This document shows positions 1 to 9,159 of a stretch of DNA of 64,000 nucleotides, piece by piece. Position numbers and translations under genes: made by a program. The stretch lies in the NCBI GenBank assembly GCA_021432635.1, contig MU270031.1, positions 1,065,994 to 1,129,993 on the forward strand, in the 5' to 3' direction. The stretch's first letter is position 1; every line of letters starts with the position of its first letter. The DNA is from Thozetella sp. PMI_491. Lineage: Eukaryota; Ascomycota; Sordariomycetes; Chaetosphaeriales; Chaetosphaeriaceae. The notes beneath the pieces were generated by a model. It did not search any database and was not told where the DNA came from. It worked only from the letters and a program-made list of their open reading frames with translations.

Positions 1-161
1 GTGCCCTCGTTGACGACCGTCTCCTTCACACCGGATAACCTGTCGAAGATGACGGCGCGGGAGCCACCCTTGACATCGTAGAGCGAGGCGTTGGCGAACG
101 AGACGCCGATCGCCGCCGGTACGGCGAACCGGTATACAAAACCCAGACCGCGAGCTGCCAT
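1..161 (-). CDS. PHB1: Prohibitin 1, N-terminal part (partial)
   Basis: The reverse strand opens with an ATG at 161 and reads 53 codons plus two bases to the window edge. It begins [12 protein letters not shown], then a hydrophobic stretch ([18 protein letters not shown]), then [19 protein letters not shown]. The RAVIFDR...GV...VV block is the hallmark of the start of prohibitin 1, where the SPFH/PHB domain follows one membrane anchor. In the family, Phb1 and Phb2 form a ring complex in the mitochondrial inner membrane that chaperones and regulates membrane proteins. The gene is divergent from QCR8, leaving 289 bases between the start codons. Only the 5' end is visible, so completeness cannot be judged. 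Phb2 is less likely because its N terminus is usually longer. Confidence 0.9.
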   Translation of the reverse strand, partial: MAARGLGFVYRFAVPAAIGVSFANASLYDVKGGSRAVIFDRLSGVKETVVNEG

Positions 162-450
162 TTTGACCGAGTCTAGTGTGGTGGCGGTGGTGATTGTAGG
201 TCGAGTTTGCAAGCTTTCGAAGCTTCCAAAGTCGAAAGCTCATGACAGAGGATCGGGTGGAGCCGTCTCGGGAGCTCGGAGGCTGAACAATTTTGCGGGT
301 ACGTACCATCACCTTTGAAGCGCTAAACCGCTTCGGGCCGCGCTTTTCGGCTTCATCGTCGACTGATTTCAACGTCCAGGCTTTTGCTCCTGCAAAACCA
401 CTCGGATCTCCAATTGACTCTCCACGCGTCGCCCAACCTCGACCTGCACG
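162..450. promoter_or_regulatory. Divergent promoter between PHB1 and QCR8
   Basis: This 289-base interval separates the start codons of two nuclear genes for mitochondrial inner-membrane proteins on opposite strands. It must carry both 5' UTRs and proximal promoters. I see no clear TATA box. Shared regulation is an inference from the spacing. Confidence 0.5.
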
Positions 451-1125
451 ATGCGTCCTACTCAGATTCTCCAAGGCGGTGGTGGCGATGCCCCTCTGGG
501 GCAGTACAACAAGTGAGTCGACCCTCGCGGAGCGGCTGGAAGCTGGTGATGCGTCTTTTCCCGACGCCGCCCGACAGCTCCTCGTGCCGAACATAATGGT
601 GCCAGAGGAAGACACAGCAATGCTAATCGTCTCTATACAGGTGGCTCGGTACCTGGGGAAAGATGGGTGAGTAACCAAACCGTCCGCGGACCTCCCAAGC
701 AACATCTCGCGAGCCACTGCGTCGGCCTGGCATTTACCTAAACCTCGAATCGATCCGACAACAATCCGCGACCCCTCTGCACAAGCTCTATAGGGTCAAT
801 TCAGCAGCTAACGCTAGGTAGGTACCGATGTCCAGAAGCAGAAGGGCATTACCGTCTTCGGTGTCGCTCCCAACCGCCAGAACCCCTTCGCCGGTGCCGC
901 CCACGATGCCGTCTTCAACACCTGGAGGCGTGTCAGCTCCCAGGTCCTCTACATCGTTCCTCCGTTCATCGCTGGATACTACATCATGAACTGGGCCGAG
1001 AAGAGGTAGGTTACCGCTCGTGCGCGAGGACGACGGAAACCCGAATGCTATACTGACTGAAGAACAGGAACCACTACCTCAACTCGAAGGCCGGTCGCGC
1101 TGAGTTCGGCGGCGCGGAGGAGTAA
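451..1125 (+). CDS. QCR8: Cytochrome b-c1 complex subunit 8 (4 exons)
   Basis: Exons 451-512, 641-666, 822-1005 and 1068-1125 join to a 109-residue protein with consistent phases and GT..AG introns. It begins MRPTQILQGGG, carries KGITVFGVAPNRQNPFAG, then a single membrane helix (about QVLYIVPPFIAGYYIMNWA) and ends in EFGGAEE. That order and length match the ubiquinone-binding subunit QCR8/QP-C of respiratory complex III, a small inner-membrane protein that packs against cytochrome b. The second exon is only 26 nt, so simple open-frame prediction would miss the true N terminus. The gene faces away from PHB1. A second bc1 subunit, QCR7, lies 33 kb further on; the two are not in a cluster. Confidence 0.95.
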
Positions 1126-2677
1126 ATTCCGTCGATGGCGTAGACGATATCAACGGAGCGGTCTCGCAGGAGCTGCTGTGTGCTAGATAAGAACGCCTGT
1201 ATATCATCAGGAAGTGGCAAGGCCACTGCAGTTGACAATAGACTTTGCATGACTTCTCCTTTCCTATATCCATGCCTGAGTCCCCTGATTGGTGTCTAAG
1301 ACGATACCAGCCTTGTTTTCTTCATGGCTACTACTAACGGGACAGCCAGGACTGCTTTAGGGGAAAGGGGTAACATTTACGTTGGGTCGGTCCGGCAGCG
1401 TGTCAGAAGCCCTTGGCTCTGGTTCTTCGCCCGCACACGAAGAGGATCCCGAAAGTTCCCATATGGACTGTTTAACTGGTCACCTTGGTTGCAATGCTGA
1501 AGAAGCCCTTGTTGTTCAAGTCATACTGTCTATTTCAGACAACCAGTCCACCGCGGCAATCAACAGTAGTTCCGGCCGAAACCGACGTTGTCCCATTTGC
1601 AACATGCATGTGCCTGACCAATATTGTCAGATGCTACTAATACTTTGTGTCTATTTCTAACTACGTCTTAGAAGATAATATGCTCCAGTCCTGGTCTGGC
1701 TCCACGGGTAGTAGGATGATCGCTGTTTCAAGTCATCTCTAGCGCTCCTATTTAGTAGAAGAAAAAAGAACTTCATGTCTTGATGTTTATGTTTCCCTCC
1801 TGACGACGGCGTCTCGGTAATAGTAGTAATGGTTTTCTCGCACTGAATGTGGAAGGAGGTCTCAATATATGCTCCAAGGTGTAGAGTATCTTAACTTATT
1901 TTAAGCGGCATGGTCCTGCGATGCGACCTCTGAAATACATTGCTAGAGAAGCAGCCATAAATTCCCAGATCACCACTGACCGTATATCATTAGCTGCTTG
2001 TATTGACTCACCTGGACACATCGTGATCCTTCCCACCTACTCGTGACGGGTCAAGATGCTGGACCACTGTAAGCCGAGTCACCTTCTCCTTAATGAGTTG
2101 TCCCTAGTGAACCCTTAGCTTACCGTCCATAAGGTCAGAGGTTCGTTCTACAATTCACCACGCTTCTTTCCGGAGGCAAGAGGCCATACCAACTCTCCCC
2201 ATCGCTCCGTGAATCGCTCAGGACCATCTTTCGCCTAACGCACCAGCAATGCCTTTCTCATATTCCGGTCCGTGAGTCGTCCGATAAATTCTTTAGAACA
2301 TAAATACTGCACTGAACATGGACGATACGGAGTGAAAGCTGCCAGAATCATGGGTTTGCTTCTCTTCGTCTTGCAAACGACAAAATCACGTCCCTGGAAT
2401 CTTCTGGGGGTATATTCGTCAAATTCACTAACTCCGCATTACCGCCACCGGCCGTTACCTCTGCTGAACTCTCATCAAGGGAATTTACAAGCTGTGTAAC
2501 TCCGTCGAGTTGCCTCTCGATGCCTCGAAAAGCAGCATTTGCTGACACGCGATCAGTATCACGACCGCATATTGGCTCCTCGTTATCGTTTGCGGCCGCC
2601 CAAACTAAAATTAGATAATACTCATAACCCTTTCATTGGCGCTAGGCGTTTGTCCTGCCTTGGTATGGACGAACGGC
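1126..2677. other. Intergenic, QCR8 to DIM1
   Basis: This interval holds the 3' UTRs of the converging QCR8 and DIM1 genes. Short open frames near 1382-1660 have no ATG or recognisable domain. The only tract with coding-like composition is on the minus strand at about 2348-2640 (separate entry). Confidence 0.5.
2348..2640 (-). pseudogene. Possible orphan ORF fragment
   Basis: On the reverse strand an open frame of about 80 codons reads from an AG acceptor-like site near 2640 to a stop at 2348. It includes SANAAFRGIERQLDGVTQLV and a later NLTNIPPEDSRDV. The composition is polar and amphipathic, plausibly a short coiled coil, but there is no in-frame ATG before the bulk of it. It lies just downstream of the DIM1 stop on the same strand. 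I recognise no family. It may be a gene remnant or chance. Confidence 0.2.
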
Positions 2678-3426
2678 TCAGTACCGGTAGCGGGTACTGT
2701 AATCCTTCGGACTGACCACCAATCCGCGACCTTTCTTAGCGCCTCTATAGACCGTCTCGAGGATATCGATGAGCTCTTGCTTATCTTCCAGGACCCAGTT
2801 CAGCTAAATACGACTTGTTAGCGAGTTATTACTGAACGGTGGCAGTGGGACCTAGCTTACTTTGTTGTTGTTACCGGTGCCAAAGTCCACCATCATGTGC
2901 TTGTTGCGGAAGAAGAACATGATAGTACATGGGTCGTACAGCTCGTACATGGCGTTGAAATCAGGGACCTGTTTGGCATGTTAGTATTGTTCCCATGTGT
3001 TGGCGCTAGTCATATATACCTCGTCAATGTCGCATACGTAAATAGCAGCGAATTTTTGGACTCGATCGGCTATTCTGAATAGCACTTCATCTTGGCGCAT
3101 GCAATCCTGGAAATGCTTGTTAGCTCTCTCTGGTTACAACATCCTCATTTTTGAAAACAGCCCGTTTTCCACTCTGAGTGGTCCGCGCTCAGGAGAGCTG
3201 TAGTGCAGCCCAGTCGCACTTGCGAGGCACAATATGCATATTCATACTTACCGGATCTTGGTCACGTCCGAATCTTATCACGACAACCCGATCTTCTTCT
3301 ATTTGCAGTGTTAGTAAGGTGGAAGGTCGTACGACGCAGATTCTCAAAGAAGAAATACGTACCAGACAGGATAGCCTGATCCACATGCCATCCTGTGTTG
3401 AGATGTGGAAGGACTACGGATCCCAT
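2678..3426 (-). CDS. DIB1: U5 snRNP thioredoxin-fold protein DIM1/DIB1 (5 exons)
   Basis: Exons on the reverse strand are 3363-3426, 3252-3298, 3020-3106, 2861-2968 and 2678-2803, giving 143 residues (family norm about 142). Diagnostic blocks are LPHLNTGWHVDQAILSEEDR, VVVIRFGRDQDP, YELYDPCTIMFFFRNKHMM, DFGTGNNNKLNW and the C-terminal GLVVSPKDYSTRYRY. The family has a thioredoxin-like fold and is part of the U5/tri-snRNP, essential for pre-mRNA splicing. The Trp of the usual D-W-D-P motif is Gln here, a position that also varies in budding yeast. All four introns are short and phases are consistent. SPF45, another splicing factor, lies elsewhere in the window with no operon-like link. Confidence 0.96.
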
Positions 3427-4465
3427 GGTGTCGTTGTTTCCTGTGGGCTGAACAAGATTTGGTGAGTGTGATGCAGAGGTAAATAGGCAGACGAAGGTGG
3501 GTTTGGCTGCCGACTTGACAGGATGGTCCGTGCGAAAGTAATCACGTGACTAAGTGCTAGATACTGGAGCGAAAAAGGAAGAAAAGTGTTGGTTGCGGCG
3601 ATGCTGTATTAGCTTGTTTTTCACAAAGCAAAAGGTGATCACGTGAGGCTACACGGCAAGCCTAAGCTAGCCGAAGGAAACAAGTAGAACCTGGACGATG
3701 CTTCCACAATGCAAGGTGCAAAGTATTGACGTAGGAAACAGCGTTACGGCTGAATTAGCACAAGGAAATAATCATATTGAGCTCGGACAGCGGATGCGAT
3801 ACCCGGCATCTTGAGCACCCCTAGTCAACTATTCAAGCGCATCGCGCAGCGGAGAGATTGACAGGATGGCGGCCTACGGAGCCGGTGTTCTTTGGGTGGG
3901 CCCGTCCAAAGCCCGGTCGTATAAGCTGGCCCGTACCGCCGGTTCGGCGTGCGGCCTGCACCGGAAACAAAAGCCAGAGCAAACCTTTCCCACGCCTAGT
4001 ATCTAGATTTCTCGTATCATTCAAGATAATTAACAGCTCATATATCTTAATGCACAAGCCTCTATGAAATGTGTTGCATGGTGAAAACGTAATTACAGCC
4101 AAGTTCCCCAAGGAGAATCGTGCTGGAAACGTCCCTACCGTAACCCTAACCCTTGTACATGACAGTCGCTTTGCTCTGCCTGCCCCGCGACCGAGTTTCT
4201 CTGGGGTGAAGCTCTCGCACTTTGTCTACGCATCAAAACGCCGGAACCTACAGCCCTAGCCTCGGTTACCCAGGACAGCTGCAACCTCAGGGCAGCCGAT
4301 CTTGCGGGACTCACATACCCGACAATTAACCTCTAATCCGGCAGAAATATCCAGACAGCCGAGCTACTCCAACCTCTGCCTTGAGCTCCGCCTTTCGAGC
4401 ATCCCGCCTCTACTCTCCTGCGCCAGCCCGAACCACGGAGCCCGGCTCACACCCAGTCGCCCAAG
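3427..4465. other. Intergenic, DIM1 to NAA10
   Basis: This is the upstream region of both DIM1 (-) and NAA10 (+). It includes a telomere-like box at 4142-4153 (separate entry). Short open frames on both strands at 3833-4259 overlap each other and show no domain. I see no gene. Confidence 0.5.
4142..4153 (+). promoter_or_regulatory. Telobox-like CCCTAA tandem
   Basis: AACCCTAACCCT lies about 310 bases upstream of the NAA10 start codon. In fungi such interstitial telomere-like boxes can bind Tbf1/Rap1-type factors in housekeeping promoters. Two units only; function here is an inference. A second example is at 53628. Confidence 0.4.
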
Positions 4466-5276
4466 ATGGATATCCGACTCTTGCGATCCTCAGACATCCC
4501 ACTAATCCAGCACGCGAACCTGGAGAACCTTCCCGAGAACTACTTCCTCAAGTACTATATGTATCATGCCCTTTCGTGGCCGCAGCTCAGCTTCGTCGCA
4601 GTCGACGTCTCTCGACCCAAGAAAACACCATACGACTACCCCAAAATTGTCGGCTATGTGCTCGCTAAGATGGAGGAAGAGCCGGCCGATGGTGTTCAGC
4701 ACGGCCATATCACCAGCTTAAGCGTCATGCGCACGCACCGGAGGTTGGGTATCGCCGAGAAGCTGATGCGCCAAAGCCGTACGTTTCCCGCTGGCTCTCT
4801 TTCCACCTCTCCGGGCGCCTAGCTCGGTGTTTTCTCTTTTCTTCTCGCTCTGGTACGAGACAGGCACTAACACGTATGCGCCCGCAGAGCTTGCCATGGT
4901 CGAGAACTTTGGCGCACATTACGTCTCGCTACACGTTCGTGTTTCCAACCAGGCAGCCATCCGGCTGTACCGCGACACACTAGGCTTCAAAACGGAGAAG
5001 ACCGAGGCCAAGTACTATGCCGACGGCGAGGACGCCTACAGCATGCGGCTGGAGCTGAGCTATATCCGCGAGCAGCTGCAGGAGGCGGCCGAGGAGGAGG
5101 GCGAGGCGCAGGACGAGGGTGACCCAGTGGGCGACATTGGCAAGGCCGAGGACGGCAAGGCTGGCGACAAGAAGAAGGCCCCCGCGGCTAAGAAGGAAGA
5201 AAAGGTTAAGGTCAAGGTCGGCAGGGGGCTCGGCGTGGGAGAGTTGGTTGAGAGGGTAGAGAGCAAGCAGTCATGA
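4466..5276 (+). CDS. NAA10: N-terminal acetyltransferase NatA catalytic subunit (2 exons)
   Basis: Exons 4466-4778 and 4888-5276 encode 233 residues. The N-terminal 150 residues are a GNAT fold very close to the NAA10/ARD1 family: [40 protein letters not shown] with the acetyl-CoA loop RRLGIA (about residues 92-97), then [17 protein letters not shown] and [12 protein letters not shown]. The enzyme acetylates the alpha-amino group of nascent chains at the ribosome together with NAA15. The intron splits a Gln codon. The C-terminal tail is a long low-complexity Glu/Lys-rich segment (about residues 150-233), longer than in yeast but common in filamentous fungi. The start at 4466 begins exactly at the conserved [10 protein letters not shown]. 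Confidence 0.95.
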
Positions 5277-5868
5277 GGGAGGGTTGCTCTGTAGAAGTGC
5301 TCCTTTGGTGGCGGACACGCACCAATTTGTGGCAAGTTGGTGTACTCGACGAAGCTGTAGATATCCGCAGGCTCGAAAGCTTGTTAGACTAAGCATGCCG
5401 GGCAGTCAGAGGTATAGACAAAAGCTGGCCACTGGGAAGGACGTCGAATGCATATACTCAAGCACGAGGGCTATTCTCATGTGCTTCCGTGGTATAACCA
5501 ACCTCAAGCTTCTTGGGGTGACATCTAGCATACTCTGCGCTTGATTGCATGTACAGAGGGGGTACCAACCGGCTCCAGATATCGCGTGAGATTATCTTCG
5601 CGAGGCATCAGTAAACCCACTGACTCCCGGCATCCAAGATGCCCAAGAGCCACCATCATCCACGTTTTATAGTAGGTATTGTCCTCGCCGGAGGACCTGG
5701 GAAACAGCAACTTAGCCTCGACATTTGAGTCTCTCTTGTAGGACAAAACAGGGCCAAAAGAAGGTAAATGGGGTAAATGGCATGAGGCATCGCACGTTAT
5801 CTGTATATATTTTCTATACTAGATGATACGAGACGTGTAGATCACCGTAAAAGGAGAGATATTGCTCA
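5277..5868. other. Intergenic, NAA10 to 817-aa gene
   Basis: This interval lies between two converging genes and presumably holds their 3' UTRs. No open frame with domain content is seen. Confidence 0.5.
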
Positions 5869-8322
5869 TCAATGGTACCCCTTCTCCTCTTCGGCCAGTT
5901 CCCTCGCGAACTCCCCGTCGGCCTCTATCCTGAGCCGGTCCATGTTCTGCCGAAGGGCCTCGACCTCTTTCTCTAGAACCGTGACCTCGATGGCGGCCTT
6001 CGAAGGGACCATGTTGCTCTGCCCACCGGCACCTTTGGTGCTGCTCCCACCCTGTAACTTGAGCTCCTCTTCGAAAGCAAGCGTCAAGCGTGCGTTGTTG
6101 AGCTCTGCCTCCTTCAAATTGACCTTCGCCTCGAGGTTGTCGGCCGCCTCGTACTTTGCCGTCGAGACAATATGCGCTCTTGGGTTGTAGCTCGTCTCTG
6201 CGTTTGGATCGGCGGAGTCATCTTCGGGCGGCGCTCCTGGACCGCCGCGGGACCCGTGGGTGCCATGAGGACCGTGAGGACCGTGAAGACCGTGAGGACC
6301 GTGAGGACCATGAGGGCCGTGAGGACCATGAGGACCATGAGGGCCATGAGGACCGCCTGGGCCACCAAACGGCCCTCCCCAGCCAAAATGTCCTCGACCT
6401 CGCCTTGGACCGCCCCAGCCTCCCCCGCGCCCCCCCCTGCCGTTCCCACCCCACGGATTGAAGGGGAGGGGGTTGAAATTTAGGCCAGGGGGGTTGAAGT
6501 TCATGTCTTGTGGTTTGAAGGGGGAGAAAGGGTGAACATGAGGGCCGGGAATTGGTGGGGGGGCGCCGCCTGGAAACGCTCCCGGGACATGGGGCTCGGG
6601 AGGCGGAGGCATATGGTTGAAGCCGAAGCCATCTTCCGCTCGGTATGGGCCACCCGGATACGGACCGCCTTCGCCGTCACCCCGCTGGCCCCTCCTGGAC
6701 CTGCGCTCCTCCCTCTCGGCCTCTCGCCAGGCTCTCTTGACCTCTTTCTTAGTGTTCCTCTTCTCAATCTTGGCCGCCCTCTTGGCGATCTTCCGCTCGA
6801 CCTTGAGCTGGCGCTTGAGCTGCTTCTGCTGCCGCTTCAGGCCCTTCCACTCCTTGAGCAGGCCGCGAACCTCTTTCCGCAGGGTGTTCCGGTCAAAGTT
6901 GATGTTGGCCTTCTCGTTGATGCCCGTCCGGGGCTGGTTCTGCGGTGCCTTCTTGGCCGCCTTGATCTGGTCCCGGAGGGCCTTGACGTTGGCCTTGGTG
7001 ATGGTATCGGGCTGGGAGAGGAAGCCTTGCAGCGACTTCTTGACATCCGGCAGCTGGGTGTCGGGCACATCATCGTAGTCAGGAAGAGACTCGATCGAAG
7101 AATCGGAATCACTCGACGACGAGCTCGAAGCGGAGCTGGATCGGTCGCGTCCTTGCTTGTCGTCGGAGTCGCGGTATCGTCCACGGCCTCGACCCCCGCT
7201 TCTATGCCGCCCATGGCCCTTCCCGCCACGACGGTGGTGATCCTCGTCCTCGTCATCGCCGCCTCGCCCACCACCCGGCCCTCGAGTGTTCCCAGCCACG
7301 CCGAACAAAGGCACGCCATTTCGGAAGACACCGTTCTCGTTGGCGATGATTCCCCCGATCCGCACGCCATTCTTGTCAGCCACAAAGGTGTTTCCGATGC
7401 TGACTCGGTCGCCGTCGACCCTGAAGCCGCCGAAGCCGAAGCCGCGAGGCTGCGTGTTCGAGGAGCCGCGACCGAACATGCCACCAGTGCGGAATCTCTG
7501 AGAGCGAGAGCGGTCGTCATCGTGGCCCGGGGTGGGATCCGCGTTGTCGAACGACTGGTCCCAGGCACCCGGGACGTGCATGTCGTCGGTGTTATCGGCC
7601 CCACCGAAGCTGGCGCGGATGGTGATGCCGCGAGGGCCGAAGAAGCCTTCGTTCCACTCCCTCAGGGTCTCCTCAGCTTTCTGGCGCCAGCCGGTCGAGT
7701 CCACGCCGTGGCTGCGGATCTGCTCGAGCTGCGCTTCAACCGGCGTGTGGCCGCTGTCTTGCGACCGCGCGTCCTCCTTGGAGTCGGCGTTGGCGCTGGC
7801 AGTTCTGCGCACGCTCTCCCGAGTGTCCTCAGCCGCCAGCTTGCGGTCGATGATCTGCTCATTCCTTACTGCTGCGTAGTGCGGGAGGAGGTAGTTCCGG
7901 AAGGTCTGCCAGTCCCTGAGCTGGACGTCCCGCACCGCGAGACCCTCGGGATACAGGAGAGCATCTGGTGATGTACTTTCTTCTACGCTGATCGAATGCA
8001 CAACATGAGGCTGCCCCTGAAGGGGGGGCGCCGGCCGGGTCTCGAAGTAAGCTGCCGCGGCCGAGCTGGAGAGCGAGACATGGTCGCCTTCTCCGGCAAA
8101 GTTGGAGTGGTGCGAGCTCCGGGGGGTTAGGGGCGGGGTGTAGATGGGCTCGCCGGCGCTGTTTGTGGAAGCAATGGAATTCGAACGGCGGGGCTGAAGG
8201 GAAGGAATCTGGTTGGGGCCGGTCGGCGACCGCGGCGAGTGGGGCCCGTTGTTGGACACCGAGTAGATGTCAGTTTCTGTGTAGGGGGGCGGGGGGACGT
8301 CGTCGTCCGGATGGGAAGCCAT
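5869..8322 (-). CDS. Unrecognised 817-aa PY-motif, Gly/Pro-rich protein
   Basis: This is a single uninterrupted frame of 817 codons on the reverse strand. I do not recognise the protein. In order it shows: a disordered N terminus with a PPPPY (PPxY) motif at residues 10-14; a more ordered block at about 130-235 (LRDWQTFRNYLLPHY and LREWNEGFFGPRGI); a repetitive beta-like segment at 298-341 (VSIGNTFVADKNGVRIGG); a Ser/Asp-rich linker at about 390-412; a strongly basic predicted coiled coil at about 480-545; a Pro/Gly-rich stretch; an uninterrupted GPH tripeptide array at about 656-690; and a C-terminal coiled coil at about 725-815. PPxY motifs bind WW domains of Rsp5/Nedd4 ubiquitin ligases, so an adaptor role is possible but is inference only. 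Long open frames on the opposite strand are GC-rich shadows. Confidence 0.8.
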   Translation of the reverse strand: MASHPDDDVPPPPYTETDIYSVSNNGPHSPRSPTGPNQIPSLQPRRSNSIASTNSAGEPIYTPPLTPRSSHHSNFAGEGDHVSLSSSAAAAYFETRPAPPLQGQPHVVHSISVEESTSPDALLYPEGLAVRDVQLRDWQTFRNYLLPHYAAVRNEQIIDRKLAAEDTRESVRRTASANADSKEDARSQDSGHTPVEAQLEQIRSHGVDSTGWRQKAEETLREWNEGFFGPRGITIRASFGGADNTDDMHVPGAWDQSFDNADPTPGHDDDRSRSQRFRTGGMFGRGSSNTQPRGFGFGGFRVDGDRVSIGNTFVADKNGVRIGGIIANENGVFRNGVPLFGVAGNTRGPGGGRGGDDEDEDHHRRGGKGHGRHRSGGRGRGRYRDSDDKQGRDRSSSASSSSSSDSDSSIESLPDYDDVPDTQLPDVKKSLQGFLSQPDTITKANVKALRDQIKAAKKAPQNQPRTGINEKANINFDRNTLRKEVRGLLKEWKGLKRQQKQLKRQLKVERKIAKRAAKIEKRNTKKEVKRAWREAEREERRSRRGQRGDGEGGPYPGGPYRAEDGFGFNHMPPPPEPHVPGAFPGGAPPPIPGPHVHPFSPFKPQDMNFNPPGLNFNPLPFNPWGGNGRGGRGGGWGGPRRGRGHFGWGGPFGGPGGPHGPHGPHGPHGPHGPHGPHGLHGPHGPHGTHGSRGGPGAPPEDDSADPNAETSYNPRAHIVSTAKYEAADNLEAKVNLKEAELNNARLTLAFEEELKLQGGSSTKGAGGQSNMVPSKAAIEVTVLEKEVEALRQNMDRLRIEADGEFARELAEEEKGYH
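6253..6354 (-). repeat. 9-nt coding minisatellite (GPH repeats)
   Basis: About eleven copies of a 9-base unit, GGACCGTGA-like on the plus strand with single-base variants, encode Gly-Pro-His on the minus strand inside the 817-aa protein. Units differ mainly by C/T in the His or Pro codon. One unit encodes Leu-His and one Thr-His. The unit keeps the frame, so length changes would be tolerated. Confidence 0.85.
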
Positions 8323-9159
8323 GCTGGTCGAGCACGAGCGGCTCTGTGCCGGTGTAAGCGAGGCTGTATTCTTGTGTTGGCGGGGCTTGGTAGTCGGTGG
8401 ACCTCAGCGATGCGGGGCAGCAATGACACGCTACGGATGGATAGTAGTCGGTGGACGGAGGACAAGGTCAAGCTCTTGGGTCTGTCGAGACGGCGAGGCT
8501 ATTATGGACACGAGTGATTAAAGCAACCAGCTCTCCTTCAGCCAGGTGGAAACGCGTAAGAGGTTTGGAGCAAGCAAGAAAGGCCGAGGCAGCCAGGTGG
8601 CGGGGCGGTACTCGATTTAAGAGTCACTCGAACGACCTAGTCGCCGCATGCCGTCACAAGTCACAGCCCTACCTATCGGTACCGTGTGGGCTTTTGTGCT
8701 AGGGAACGCCTTTGGAGGGGGAACGGCCCATGCCAGCCAGGGGACCCCCCGGGTTGCACCATAAGCTTAAAATGGGCTGGCCAAGCGAGAGCGAAAACGC
8801 ATCACAGCAAATGAAGTCCCTGTTCGACGGGGCGGGAACGTGCACATTTGGGGAGGCGCTGGCCCTTCCCGCTAACCGCTAACGAGAGGGGGAGCTATCG
8901 AGTTTACGGCCACACCGTCCCACGCAGCCAACTGCTTCGTACCAAGCTGACGCGGCCCACAAGGCAGATCCGCGAAACCGACCGAATCCGACAGGCGACT
9001 GCCCACCCGTCCCAACTTGGCCTTCTGCCTGCGAGTGGCCCGAGTTTCGAACTTCATATGCAAGGCCACGAGGCGGCTGCGCGTTCCATGCAGGCAAAAT
9101 TGCTGCATTGCTGTCCTTTGGAAGGCCGCTACGTGCTTCTTTGCTGCCAATCTGGAACC
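8323..9159. other. Intergenic, 817-aa gene to GCD7
   Basis: The segment next to 8323 is the 5' flank of the 817-aa gene. The side near 9160 is the 3' flank of GCD7. Overlapping short frames at 8848-9258 lack domains. I see no gene. Confidence 0.5.

Noticed and set aside
6253-6354. Short regular repeats as a possible CRISPR-like array
   Set aside because: The unit is 9 bases with no spacers, lies in a coding frame and encodes GPH tripeptides in a eukaryotic gene.
6508-7971. 487-codon plus-strand open frame opposite the 817-aa gene
   Set aside because: It is a mirror of a GC-rich coding strand; it has no domain, and its Leu/Val/Arg-rich composition is the expected shadow of Gly/Asp/Arg codons.
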